Origin: Spirochaetaceae bacterium
GTDB taxonomy: Bacteria > Spirochaetota > Spirochaetia > SZUA-6 > DRHE01
Reading direction: 5' to 3'
DNA length: 57,003 bases
Assembly: GCA_020353535.1 (NCBI GenBank)
Contig: CP070696.1
Location: 4,650,006 to 4,707,008 of the forward strand
The position numbers and the translations under genes were made by a program. Below, piece by piece: positions 40,916 through 49,551 of the stretch (within the stretch, counting starts at the first letter, position 1; the number at the start of each line of letters is the position of its first letter). Below the pieces are notes generated by a model. It was not told the origin of the DNA. It did not search any database and was given only the letters and a program-made list of their open reading frames with translations.

Positions 40916-42421
40916 TCATGCCCATGCCTCGGCCAGGGCTCGCAGGTATTTCTGATATCTGACGTATTTGTCGGCATACAACTTGGTGTAGTCCGACCGC
41001 GGCTCAACGGTCTGGGACACGCACACCATTCGGTCCACCGCTTCCTCGAAGGAGGCAAACACTCCGACCCCCACACCGGCGCAGATAGCCGCCCCCATCG
41101 CGCCCAGCTCTTCGTTGGAGGTAAGCTCTATGGGGATTCCAAGCACATCGGCGAACATCTGTACCCATATCGGTGATTTGGCTGCGCCTCCGGCCATCCG
41201 TGCAACCTTGGGAGTATCCCGGTAGGTCAGGAGGCGGTCGACATGGGTTTTGTGCGAGAAGACCACTCCTTCGAACACCGCGCGCAGCAGATGTTCCTTG
41301 CGATGCCAGCCGTGCAAGCCCAGAAAGCAGGAAGCGGCATTGGGCCCCACATTGCTGCCATAGAGAAAAGGCAGGAATACGATGTCGGAGTCCGCAGGGT
41401 GCACCGATGCCGCCAGCTCGCCGCAGGTGTTGTAGATGCTCTGGCCACCCGCCCCGAGCGATTCCCCGCCCATCAACTCCGATACCACCCATTCCAGGTT
41501 GCTCGCGGAGGTGGCGCTGCCCTCCATGGTCAGCCAATGGCCGGGCAGGCAGTACGCGGAGGTCATGAACAGGTCTTTCGCCTCCACCGGGGATGTGCTG
41601 ATGTACTCGTTGATGCTCCAGGAGCCGGCGATCAGGCACAGCTGAGCCGGATCGATGATGCCGGAGGCGATGGCGCAGGCACTGATATCGAACAGCCCTC
41701 CGGCAACAGGTGTCCCTTCCAATAGGCCGGTCTCCTCCGCTGCCTTCCGGGAGATGCGGCCGCAGATCTCCGCCGAGCGACGGAGGGATGGGAGCTTTTC
41801 CCGACAGAAGCCGATGCCGAAACTTTCCAGCAATTCGAGATCGTAGTCCAGGGTGCGGACGTTCAGCAGACTGGTGCCAGAGTAGTCTGTGAGCTCGGCC
41901 AAGGCCTCACCGGTGAGCCGGTAGCGGATGAAGTCCTTGCACATGAACACCCACCGGGTTCGTTCCAACACCTCCGGCTCTCGATCCTGAAACCAGGCCA
42001 GCAAGGCAACCGGCTGACCCGGCCAGATGGACTGACAGGTGCGGGTCAGCAGGCGATCGTGGGTTCCGTCGGCGTACCACTTCTGCACGTAATCGCTCGC
42101 GCGGGTGTCTGCGGAGTTGATGCCGTTGTAAACCGACCGGCCCTTTCCGTCGACTAGGTACATGCCGTTGCCGTGGCCGGTTACCGCGATTCCCGCGACC
42201 TGAGCAGCGCCGATCCCGGCTTTCTCCAAGACCTCCCGGATAACGTGCACGTTGGCCGCCCAAAGAGCCTCCGTGTCTTTTTCCGCATGCCCCGGCCGGG
42301 GAAACACGATCGCGCTCTTAATCCCCGCCACTGCCTTCTCGTTGCCGGATGTATCGTAAACCGCAGCCTTGGTTACGGTGCCGCCATTGTCGATTCCCAG
42401 CAGGTAGTCGGCCGGCATCAT
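40916..42421 (-). CDS. FGGY-family carbohydrate kinase, L-xylulokinase/erythritol kinase-like
   Basis: A 501-residue sugar kinase with the ATPase-fold phosphate motifs LLGIDNGGTVTKAAVYD at the N-terminus and VAGGLFDISACAIASGI near the middle. The block IVFLPFLYGSNVGPNAASCFLGLHGWH and the pattern EGVVFSHKTHVDRL closely resemble LyxK (L-xylulokinase) and EryA. A kinase for L-xylulose or a related tetritol/pentulose is the best guess. This is supported by the L-xylulose-reductase-like SDR at 54291. It is divergent from the AcoABC-like operon. The start has two consecutive ATG codons (42416-42421) and no clear ribosome site, so the true start is uncertain. Confidence 0.88.
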   Translation of the reverse strand: MMPADYLLGIDNGGTVTKAAVYDTSGNEKAVAGIKSAIVFPRPGHAEKDTEALWAANVHVIREVLEKAGIGAAQVAGIAVTGHGNGMYLVDGKGRSVYNGINSADTRASDYVQKWYADGTHDRLLTRTCQSIWPGQPVALLAWFQDREPEVLERTRWVFMCKDFIRYRLTGEALAELTDYSGTSLLNVRTLDYDLELLESFGIGFCREKLPSLRRSAEICGRISRKAAEETGLLEGTPVAGGLFDISACAIASGIIDPAQLCLIAGSWSINEYISTSPVEAKDLFMTSAYCLPGHWLTMEGSATSASNLEWVVSELMGGESLGAGGQSIYNTCGELAASVHPADSDIVFLPFLYGSNVGPNAASCFLGLHGWHRKEHLLRAVFEGVVFSHKTHVDRLLTYRDTPKVARMAGGAAKSPIWVQMFADVLGIPIELTSNEELGAMGAAICAGVGVGVFASFEEAVDRMVCVSQTVEPRSDYTKLYADKYVRYQKYLRALAEAWA

Positions 42422-42662
42422 GAGGAGACCAACAGATGGGTAAGATTCGGCACAGAATAGTTTCCACTCGCATCGATTTGGCTCACTGGCTTCTCCTCTT
42501 GTGGTCGATTGTCACCTGGATCATACCGCACCCGCCCCGTAGAGGCCAGTCCAGGGAGGAAAGCGGACGCGTTGACAGCAAATTGGAAAGCCAGTATCGT
42601 GGGCGGGGTCGATGTTCCAGCGATCATGCAGCCGAGACGCACTCTGCTGCAGGAGGTATCCA

Positions 42663-43625
42663 ATGGTTTCCAAAGAGCTCCTCATGACGATGTACAGGCA
42701 GATCTTTCTGATTCGCACTTTTGAGACGCGCTGTATAAAACTTTACAGGAGCGGTGCAATTAAGGGGTACTTCCATCCCTACCTTGGTGAGGAAGCAATC
42801 GCGGTGGGGGTGTGTGCCACCCTGCGCAAAGAGGACTATATCGTCAGCACCCACCGCGGGCACGGGCACTGTATCGCCAAGGGCGCTGCGGTGGATTGCA
42901 TGGTAGCCGAATTGTTGGGCAAAGAGACCGGCTACTGCCGGGGAAGGGGCGGATCGATGCACATTGCTGATGTGGCCACAGGCAATCTGGGCGCCAACGG
43001 CATCGTAGGCGGAGGTATCGCCATGGGCGTGGGAGCGGCACTCGGGGCCGACATCCGAGGAGAGAACAGGGTTACCGCGGTTTTTTTCTCCGACGGCGCG
43101 ACCGCTAACGGCGTTTTCTGCGAAAGTCTCAACCTGGCTGCAATCTGGAATCTGCCTGTTATCTTCGTAATCGAAAACAATGAGTATGCGGCCTCCACCC
43201 CCCTTGAGCTATCGACCCGGGACTGCGACCTGTACAAACGTGCGGCCGCCTACTGCGTGACCGCTACCCAGATCGACGGCAACGATGTGCTGGTCGTTTA
43301 CGAGGAAGCGAGAAAAGCGGTCAAGCAATGCCGGAGCGGAAAAGGTCCGGTTGTCATTGAGTGCAAAACCTACCGTCACCAGGGGCATCATGTAAACGAT
43401 CCCGGTGCCTACATGCCAGCCGAAAAGCTGGAGTACTTCAAGAACCAGCACGATCCGGTGGACATCGCTCGAAGGTACCTTCTGGAAAAGACTGACGAAG
43501 CGACGGTCAAGGCGGTCGAGGAAGCGGTGCAAAAGGAAATGGAGGAAGCGGTTGCTTTTGCGGAGGCCAGCCCGGAACCCAATGCGCAGGATTTTTTGGA
43601 AGAGGTCGTTTGCAAATACGGTTAG
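42663..43625 (+). CDS. ThDP-dependent 2-oxoacid/acetoin dehydrogenase E1 alpha subunit
   Basis: A 320-residue alpha subunit of a heterotetrameric E1, of the acetoin dehydrogenase (AcoA)/PdhA type. The ThDP motif region runs FFSDGATANGVFCESLNLAAIWNLPVIFVIENNEYA (143-175). The first glycine of the usual GDG is replaced by Ser (S143-D144-G145), while the closing Asn residues are intact. The GYCRGRGGSMHIAD and YRHQGHHVNDPG segments are typical. The ATG at 42663 follows AGGAGG by 6 bases; an in-frame extension is rejected. The first gene of an E1alpha-E1beta-E2 operon. Confidence 0.9.
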   Translation: MVSKELLMTMYRQIFLIRTFETRCIKLYRSGAIKGYFHPYLGEEAIAVGVCATLRKEDYIVSTHRGHGHCIAKGAAVDCMVAELLGKETGYCRGRGGSMHIADVATGNLGANGIVGGGIAMGVGAALGADIRGENRVTAVFFSDGATANGVFCESLNLAAIWNLPVIFVIENNEYAASTPLELSTRDCDLYKRAAAYCVTATQIDGNDVLVVYEEARKAVKQCRSGKGPVVIECKTYRHQGHHVNDPGAYMPAEKLEYFKNQHDPVDIARRYLLEKTDEATVKAVEEAVQKEMEEAVAFAEASPEPNAQDFLEEVVCKYG

Positions 43626-43667
43626 AGAACAGTCGGCTGGAGAACGGTCGAACTCGAGGAGAAGCGG

Positions 43668-44678
43668 ATGAGCACAACCACAGTCGCCAAGGCGCGAACC
43701 ATCATGTACCGGGAGGCGTTGAACGAAGCGCTCAAAGAGGAGATGCGCCGCGACGCGACCGTTATTGCCTTTGGCTTGCAGGTGGCGGCACGGGGCGGTT
43801 CGCACAAGGTAACCAAGGATATCCTGGAGGAGTTCGGGCCCAAGCGGATTTTCGATACCCCGATCGCCGAGGCCAGCTTCACCGGCATGGGCGTGGGCGC
43901 CGCCATCACCGGTATGCGTCCTGTAGTGGAAATCATGTTTCTGGATTTCAGCATGCTCATTCTCGACCAGATCATCAACCAGGCGGCCAAGTACGAGTTC
44001 ATGACCGGCGGGCATGGCAAGGTGCCCATGGTACTGCGCTCCCCAGGTGGATTGGGCAATGGACTGGCCGCACAGCATTCCCAGAGCCTGGAAGCCCTGT
44101 TCTACCATATTCCCGGTCTTAAGCTGGTCATGCCTTCGACTCCCTATGATGCCAAAGGACTGCTCAAGAGCGCCATTCGGGATAACGATCCTGTGATCTT
44201 CCTGGAGCACAAGCAGCTGTACATGACCAAGGGAGAAGTACCTCAAGGGGAATACCTCGTACCGCTGGGCAAAGCCGACATCAAACGTTCCGGGCGCCAC
44301 GCCACGGTGATCGCCTGGTCGAACATGGTCCCACGCGCTCTGGCGGCGGCCGACAGGTTGGCGCAGGAGGGGATCGACGTTGAGGTCCTGGATCCACGTT
44401 CTCTGGTGCCCCTTGACAAGGAGTTGATCCTGGAGTCGGTGTGCAAAACCGAGCATGTGCTCATCGTGCAGGAGGCGGTTCGACGCGGCGGAGTGGCCTC
44501 CGACATCTGCTCGCTGATCATGGAGGAAGCCTTCGACTACCTGGACGCCCCGGTGCGCATAATCGCCGGTGTCAATACTCCCATCCCTTTCAATCTCAAT
44601 TTGGAACGACACTGCGTACCCCAGGAGCAAGACATCGTCGGCGCTGTAAAACAGCTGCTGAAAGGGTTCCAAGCATGA
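43668..44678 (+). CDS. ThDP-dependent 2-oxoacid/acetoin dehydrogenase E1 beta subunit
   Basis: A 336-residue transketolase-like beta subunit. The glutamate that activates ThDP is in DTPIAEASFTGMGVGAA near residue 68. The active-site His lies in AQHSQSLEALFYHIPGLKLVMPS. The C-terminal domain RHATVIAWSNMVPRAL ... VLDPRSLVPLD is the family's subunit-contact part. It resembles AcoB rather than the branched-chain enzyme. Its stop overlaps the E2 start (ATGA). Confidence 0.92.
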   Translation: MSTTTVAKARTIMYREALNEALKEEMRRDATVIAFGLQVAARGGSHKVTKDILEEFGPKRIFDTPIAEASFTGMGVGAAITGMRPVVEIMFLDFSMLILDQIINQAAKYEFMTGGHGKVPMVLRSPGGLGNGLAAQHSQSLEALFYHIPGLKLVMPSTPYDAKGLLKSAIRDNDPVIFLEHKQLYMTKGEVPQGEYLVPLGKADIKRSGRHATVIAWSNMVPRALAAADRLAQEGIDVEVLDPRSLVPLDKELILESVCKTEHVLIVQEAVRRGGVASDICSLIMEEAFDYLDAPVRIIAGVNTPIPFNLNLERHCVPQEQDIVGAVKQLLKGFQA

Positions 44679-45895
44679 CACCTGTAATCATGCCCCAGAT
44701 CGGGCAGGACGTGGTAACCGGGATCATCACCAGCTGGTACAAAAAGGTTGGAGATACGGTGCAGAGCGGAGAGGTGATCGCCACAGTGGAAGGCGAAAAA
44801 GCATCGTTCGACATCGAGGCCGATGACTCCGGTGTGCTGTTGCAGATTGTCGTGGAGCAAGGGGAGGAGGGAACCGTGCTGGAGCCGATAGGCTATATCG
44901 GCGAACCGGGTGAAATACCGGTTGAGTATTCCTCCCCTGTGGTGCAGCCGGCTGGCGCTCCGACATCCAAAGTTCCGGCACGGCCAGCGGAGCCGATGCG
45001 CCGGGACAAGGTGTTTGTCTCGCCCTCCGCACGGAGGATGGCGCAGATCCTGGGGGTGGATCTGAACGGACTGAAGGGCAGCGGCCCGGGAGGCCGAATC
45101 ATAAAGAATGACGTACTGGCTGTGGCCAAAATGCAGGAAGCCCCCGTCACCTCGGAGATCGTGTCAGCCGCCACAGCCGTGACAAGGGCTCCAGCACCCC
45201 CTTCTAAACGCATTACCTCGGATACGGTTATCCCCTTCTCCCGGATGCGTCAGACCATCGCCGAGCGTCTCACGTTGAGCAGTACTACGATCCCTCACTT
45301 CTACCTCTTCCAGGACATCGACATGGAGAATCCGCTACGGTGGCGGGAGCATTACAACCGGGTGAACGCCGTTCATATCACAGTCACCTCCATGGTCGTG
45401 CTGGCCACGGCGCTGACCCTGCGGGAGTTCCCCGGCCTGAACGCCCACGTGGAAAAAGGCAGATTGGTGCTCAAGGCGAGGATCAACATCGGTGTGGCCA
45501 CCGCCACCGACGAAGGACTGCTGGTGCCGGTGATTCCAGATGCGGATGGCAAAGACGAAAAAACGCTCTCACTGGAGATCAAGGCCAGGACAACGGCAGC
45601 CCGGCAGGGGCGGCTGGATGCCGGCCTGCGGAGTAGCTTCACGGTAACCTCGCTGGGCATGTACGGTATCCAGAGCTTCCTGCCCATCATCAATCCTCCC
45701 GAAGCGGCCATTCTGGGAGTGGGCGTGGCAGAGCCCCGACCGGTGGCGGTGAACGGACTGCTCGGCGTGCGCCGGGTTATGACCGTGGTGCTGGCCAGCG
45801 ACCATAGAGCTGTCGACGGTGCCGAAGCAGCCCGTTTCCTGCAGAGCCTGAAAGACATCTTCGCGACTCGCTTCCCGCTCTTGCCGACGACCTGA
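44675..45895 (+). CDS. Dihydrolipoamide acyltransferase (E2) of the AcoC/PdhC type
   Basis: A 406-residue E2. It has one N-terminal lipoyl domain (about 2-78) with the lipoyl lysine K42 in VEGEKASF. A peripheral-subunit-binding domain (about 113-150) reads SPSARRMAQILGVDL ... GPGGRIIKNDVL. The C-terminal catalytic domain carries the active-site H377 and D381 in DHRAVDG. The ATG overlaps the E1beta stop. No gene for the E3 dihydrolipoamide dehydrogenase is in the window, so the complex must share an E3 encoded elsewhere. The substrate (acetoin, pyruvate or another 2-oxo compound) cannot be decided. Confidence 0.92.
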   Translation: MTPVIMPQIGQDVVTGIITSWYKKVGDTVQSGEVIATVEGEKASFDIEADDSGVLLQIVVEQGEEGTVLEPIGYIGEPGEIPVEYSSPVVQPAGAPTSKVPARPAEPMRRDKVFVSPSARRMAQILGVDLNGLKGSGPGGRIIKNDVLAVAKMQEAPVTSEIVSAATAVTRAPAPPSKRITSDTVIPFSRMRQTIAERLTLSSTTIPHFYLFQDIDMENPLRWREHYNRVNAVHITVTSMVVLATALTLREFPGLNAHVEKGRLVLKARINIGVATATDEGLLVPVIPDADGKDEKTLSLEIKARTTAARQGRLDAGLRSSFTVTSLGMYGIQSFLPIINPPEAAILGVGVAEPRPVAVNGLLGVRRVMTVVLASDHRAVDGAEAARFLQSLKDIFATRFPLLPTT

Positions 45896-46006
45896 AGCCG
45901 GTCGTAGCTGTTCCATATCAAGAATCCCGCCGTCCCTGCGAAGTACAAGTATTCGTCCAACCGGTGTAGAATTTCAGCAAATTCTATTCTAAATGGAAAA
46001 TTTCAT

Positions 46007-46035
46007 TTGACAAGTAGAATTTGATATGTCATAAT
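46007..46035 (+). promoter_or_regulatory. Promoter of the cupin gene
   Basis: TTGACA (46007-46012), a 17-base spacer and CATAAT (46030-46035), about 48 bases before the start codon. The -35 is embedded in CATTTGACAAGTAGAATT (46004-46021), which is shared with two other promoters in the window. A near-palindrome AAATGGAAAATTTCATTT overlaps its upstream edge. Confidence 0.7.
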
Positions 46036-46089
46036 ACCATTTCATGTGTAGATAAAGGGATCACAACTTAATTATACGGAGGTTTTATC

Positions 46090-46599
46090 ATGAAAGAGAT
46101 TACCGTCAAAAAGCTCAGTACTGAGAGTTTCGCCAAGTACGGAACCTACGCGAACATGATCAATCCGGTCGCGCCGAAGATCGGGGCGGAGCCCATAGAG
46201 TTTTACCGGGACATGGTACAGTCCCAGCTGGGCATGTCTTCGGTGGTTTCCTTCGGAGTCTGCCGGGTGGTCAAGAGACCGTTCGTGATGGATGTATCGG
46301 AGTACCACGACAGTTGCTGCGAGGTGGTTATGCCGCTGGATGGGGATATAGTCATGCACGTGGCGCCTGCCGTTCCGGAAAAGGAGTTTCCCTTCGAGCA
46401 GGCGGAAGTGTTTCTGGTGCCTAAGGGGACCCTGTGCTGCCTGCGGCCGGGTGTTTGGCATCACGGCCCGTACGCTATCCGGGCTGAGGTCGTAAACTGC
46501 CTGATTGCCCTGCCGGAGCGAACGTATGTGAATGACTGTAAGTTCTATTCCTTTCCACCGGACAGACACATGAAGATAGTGGGTGAAGGTGTAAATTAA
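46090..46599 (+). CDS. Cupin-fold protein, ureidoglycolate lyase (AllA)-like
   Basis: A 169-residue single-domain beta-barrel protein. The opening KKLSTESFAKYGTYAN and the late motif PGVWHHGPYA resemble ureidoglycolate lyase (AllA) and its relatives, where the WHH segment lines the active site. No other allantoin-degradation gene is nearby. In a sugar locus a lyase or isomerase acting on a hydroxy-acid or keto-sugar is equally possible. It has its own promoter and precedes the second importer by 338 bases. Confidence 0.7.
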   Translation: MKEITVKKLSTESFAKYGTYANMINPVAPKIGAEPIEFYRDMVQSQLGMSSVVSFGVCRVVKRPFVMDVSEYHDSCCEVVMPLDGDIVMHVAPAVPEKEFPFEQAEVFLVPKGTLCCLRPGVWHHGPYAIRAEVVNCLIALPERTYVNDCKFYSFPPDRHMKIVGEGVN

Positions 46600-46711
46600 T
46601 AAAAAAATGCAATTTTTTTTGTAAAATAAACAGGTTTTTTCCATGCAATTTGATAGCAATTACTTTATATATAATAAATTAAAATATTTGTTATTTAAAA
46701 TTAAATTCTGC

Positions 46712-46740
46712 TTGACAAATGAAGCATTATGGGCTAAAAT
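46712..46740 (+). promoter_or_regulatory. Promoter of ABC importer 2
   Basis: TTGACA (46712-46717), a 17-base spacer and TAAAAT (46735-46740). The flanking AATTCTGCTTGACAAATG (46704-46721) matches the ferritin-like gene promoter at 17 of 18 positions in the same orientation relative to the -35. Confidence 0.75.
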
Positions 46741-46795
46741 CCCATACTTAGTAGCATGAAATCGCAGGCAGGAAAAGGACAACAGAGGGGCATTC

Positions 46796-46807
46796 GGATA
46801 ATTATCC
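46796..46807. promoter_or_regulatory. 12-bp perfect palindrome in the importer 2 leader
   Basis: GGATAATTATCC, about 50 bases downstream of the predicted transcription start. It may be an operator. It is too short and too central to form a stable RNA hairpin. Confidence 0.4.
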
Positions 46808-46827
46808 TGTCGGGACGTAATTGAGAG

Positions 46828-46839
46828 AAGGAGGTGATC
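46828..46839 (+). promoter_or_regulatory. Full-length Shine-Dalgarno sequence in the leader
   Basis: AAGGAGGTGATC is the complete complement of the 16S rRNA 3' end, 99 bases upstream of the binding-protein ATG. The only nearby frame of any length is 35 codons from the GTG inside it. It could be a leader-peptide site or a ribosome standby element. Confidence 0.5.
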
Positions 46840-46937
46840 AGGGAAAGAAGAGTTGAAAACAGGATCGGGCAACGAATAATAAAAAAGTCAGTGGAGAGTT
46901 CGCAAAAACAAATCTGTATCGAGGAGGAGAAGAGAAA

Positions 46938-47969
46938 ATGAAAAGACTGGTTTTGTTGATCGTGGTGGTGGCGCTGATCGCCCCGCTGGCCTTCGCCGGA
47001 GCCACCAAAGAGAAGCCGATGAAGATCGCCTTCTTTGTTTCGGACCTGGGCAACGTCTTCCACCAGGCGCAGTTTACCGAGGCGAAAAAGTACGCCATGG
47101 AGAAGTACGGCGCCGAAGTGTTCGCCTTTGACGGCAAATCGGACTCGGCTGTCATGACCCAGAACATCGACCAGGTCGTGGCTCAGGGCATGGATGCCGC
47201 CACCCTGCACATCTGGGACCAGGAGGCGGGAAGACCGGGTGTGCTCGCGGCTTTAGACAAGGACATCATCATGACCGCCTTCTTCAGCCCGTGTCTCGGC
47301 CCCGGCTTCGACACCGGCATCCCGACCGCCCGCAGCGATGAGGCGGGGGTGTCCTTCGCCATGGGCGCGGAGATGGCCAAGCAGTGGAAGGCCGCCCATC
47401 CGGACAAACCGATCGTGATGGTCCAAGTCGGCTGGCCGAACCACACCGAGGTGAAGTCCGGACGTACCGATCCCTTCGTCAAGGGGGTTCTGTCCGTGGA
47501 TCCTAAGGCAACCGACCTCGGCTGCTTGTCTGGCGAAAAAGGACCTGATGCGGCCAAGCAGATCATCCTGGACCTGGTCACCCAGCGTCCCGATGTCAAC
47601 CTGATCTACTCAGAGGCCTCCAACCTGACAGTTGGCACCATGGCCGCCTTGACGCAGGCCGGTAGAGGAAAGATGGACAACGGCAAGCCCCTGACCGAGA
47701 TCGTCTGCAGCGTGGACTTCGACGAGGTGGAGTTGAAGGGCGTGTACGATCCCAACAGCTCGCTGAAGCTGTCCATGGGTCTGCCGCCCAAGGAGACCGC
47801 CCGCGGCCGCATCGACCTGATCATGGACATAAAGAGCGGTAAGGTTGCCAAGACCTCGCCGAAATCCCAGGAGTTCTTCTACAAGGCGTACAACATCTCC
47901 TACTGGACCATGAGCCGCGGCGACGCTGTGGCCTGGCTGAACGATCAGTTCGGTACCGATCTGAAATGA
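46938..47969 (+). CDS. Periplasmic sugar-binding protein of ABC importer 2
   Basis: A 343-residue type I periplasmic binding protein. The signal peptide covers about residues 1-20 (KRLVLLIVVVALIAPLAFAG), cleaved after AFA without a lipobox cysteine. The mature protein opens with KIAFFVSDLGNVFHQAQF and contains QNIDQVVAQGMDAATLHIWD, typical of the ribose/xylose-binding group. The ligand is not readable from sequence; the neighbouring kinase and reductase suggest a pentulose, pentitol or tetritol. The ribosome site is GAGGAGGAGAAG. A stem-loop follows the gene. Confidence 0.9.
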   Translation: MKRLVLLIVVVALIAPLAFAGATKEKPMKIAFFVSDLGNVFHQAQFTEAKKYAMEKYGAEVFAFDGKSDSAVMTQNIDQVVAQGMDAATLHIWDQEAGRPGVLAALDKDIIMTAFFSPCLGPGFDTGIPTARSDEAGVSFAMGAEMAKQWKAAHPDKPIVMVQVGWPNHTEVKSGRTDPFVKGVLSVDPKATDLGCLSGEKGPDAAKQIILDLVTQRPDVNLIYSEASNLTVGTMAALTQAGRGKMDNGKPLTEIVCSVDFDEVELKGVYDPNSSLKLSMGLPPKETARGRIDLIMDIKSGKVAKTSPKSQEFFYKAYNISYWTMSRGDAVAWLNDQFGTDLK

Positions 47970-47999
47970 TCGGTTGAGTCGGAGTGTAGGAAACCAGAC

Positions 48000-48034
48000 A
48001 ACGGGAGGAAGGCCCGATGCCATCCTCCCGTTTT
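48000..48034 (+). terminator. Terminator-like stem-loop between binding-protein and ATPase genes
   Basis: A 10-bp stem AACGGGAGGA/TCCTCCCGTT (48000-48009 with 48023-48032), a 13-nt loop, and a short T-run. It is placed like the hairpin in the other importer operon. Partial termination or mRNA-end protection would keep the binding protein in excess over the ATPase and permeases. Confidence 0.75.
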
Positions 48035-48060
48035 CAGATCGTTGGAAGGGGAGCTGAGGC

Positions 48061-49551
48061 ATGAAACCTTCGGAAAATGTATTGGAAATCCGGAACCTGG
48101 TAAAAGATTTTTCCAGCGTGCGCGCGGTTAATGATGTCAGTTTCGATATCAAGCGCAATACCGTCCACTGCCTTGTCGGAGAAAACGGGGCGGGCAAGTC
48201 TACGTTGATCAAGATCCTCACCGGCGCGTATGCAAGGACAAGCGGCACGATCCTGCTGAACGGGGAAGAGTACAACCCCCATAACCCGCGGGATGCAAAG
48301 CAGAAGGGTATCAGCACTTTGTTCCAGGAGCTCAATGTGGTCGATCAACTGACCGTCGAGGAGAATCTTACGCTGGGGATGGAGGACACGACATTCGGAT
48401 TTCTGCGGAAGACGCACAAGATAAACAAGATGGTCGACGTGATGAAGAACCTCGAGCCCACCATCTACCCGGGACAGCCGGTCTCCTCCCTGAGTGTGGC
48501 CAAGAAGCAGATCGTGGAGATTGCCAAGGCGGTGGCCGCAGAGGCTGACATCATCATCATGGACGAGCCCACCGCCTCGATATCCGAAGGGGAAATCGCC
48601 CGTTTGTTCAAGATCGTCAAGGGACTGCGGGAGAAAAACGTAACCGTTATCTATATCTCCCACAGGCTGGACGAGGTCTTCGAGCTCGGCGACTACGTTA
48701 CGGTCATGCGGGACGGCAGGCACATCTGCACCGAGCCGGTGGCGGAGGTCAAAGACAGGTCGGAACTGATCAAGATGATGATCGGGAAGACGGTTTTCGA
48801 AGAGTACACGCCCAGTAACGGAGGCGGTCGGGAGCCGATCCTCCAGGTGAAAGACCTCCATAACCACAAGCTCAAGAACATCTCCTTCGAGGTGCACAAG
48901 GGCGAGATTGTGGGTTTTTACGGTCTGGTGGGTGCGGGAAAAACGGAGCTGGCCCGGGCCATTTACGGTATCGATGGATACCGGGGGGAAATCACCTACA
49001 AAGGAAAAAAACTGCCCACGAAACCCGACAAGGTGATCGACGCGGGCATCGCCCTGGTGCCGGAGGAAAGACGGACTCAGGGATTGTTCACCGTGCTGAC
49101 CATCCGGGGCAACGTTCCGGTCATGAATATGGCGAAAGTATCCAGGAACGGTTTCATCAGCTCGGCTCAGGAGAGGAAAGTAACCCTGGAATACATCGAC
49201 CGCCTGCGGATCGCCACCAACAGCACCGAAAAGGAAGCGGCAAAGCTCTCCGGAGGCAATCAGCAGAAGGTGGTCTTCTCCAAGTGTCTGTTCGCGAATG
49301 CGGACCTGCTCATGCTCGATGAACCCACCCGGGGAATCGACGTGGGGGCGAAGAGCGAAATCTACGGCATCATCCGCCGGCTCTCGGAGGAGGGGAAATC
49401 CATCATGATTTTCTCCTCGGAGCTGCCGGAGGTGGTGAACATCTGCGACACCATCTACCTTCTGTTCGACGGGAACATGAAGGCCAGGATAGAGAACGGC
49501 CCCGATATCGACAGCGAGAAGATCCTTCATATCGTCACGGGGGGAGAATGA
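48061..49551 (+). CDS. Sugar ABC transporter ATP-binding protein (RbsA/MglA family)
   Basis: A 496-residue tandem ATPase. The first domain has Walker A GENGAGKST, the sugar-type signature LSVAKKQ in place of LSGGQ, and Walker B IIIMDEPTASIS. The second domain has a Walker A reduced to GLVGAGKTE, an intact LSGGNQQK signature and Walker B LLMLDEPTRGID. This is the normal pattern for the family, and is less decayed than the ATPase of importer 1. Its stop overlaps the ATG of the first permease gene. Confidence 0.93.
   Translation: MKPSENVLEIRNLVKDFSSVRAVNDVSFDIKRNTVHCLVGENGAGKSTLIKILTGAYARTSGTILLNGEEYNPHNPRDAKQKGISTLFQELNVVDQLTVEENLTLGMEDTTFGFLRKTHKINKMVDVMKNLEPTIYPGQPVSSLSVAKKQIVEIAKAVAAEADIIIMDEPTASISEGEIARLFKIVKGLREKNVTVIYISHRLDEVFELGDYVTVMRDGRHICTEPVAEVKDRSELIKMMIGKTVFEEYTPSNGGGREPILQVKDLHNHKLKNISFEVHKGEIVGFYGLVGAGKTELARAIYGIDGYRGEITYKGKKLPTKPDKVIDAGIALVPEERRTQGLFTVLTIRGNVPVMNMAKVSRNGFISSAQERKVTLEYIDRLRIATNSTEKEAAKLSGGNQQKVVFSKCLFANADLLMLDEPTRGIDVGAKSEIYGIIRRLSEEGKSIMIFSSELPEVVNICDTIYLLFDGNMKARIENGPDIDSEKILHIVTGGE

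Larger units (their letters stand above)
46600..46937 (+). other. 338-bp AT-rich intergenic region ahead of ABC importer 2
   Basis: No complete gene of normal length is seen. The first ~110 bases are over 75% A/T by eye, with A- and T-runs that may end the cupin transcript (AAAAAATGCAATTTTTTTT near 46605). A good promoter follows at 46712-46740. The ~190-base leader then holds a 12-bp palindrome and an unusually perfect ribosome-binding sequence that is not placed before an annotated gene. A 35-codon frame from GTG at 46834 ends in a TGA that overlaps the binding-protein ATG (46938-46941). Confidence 0.7.
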
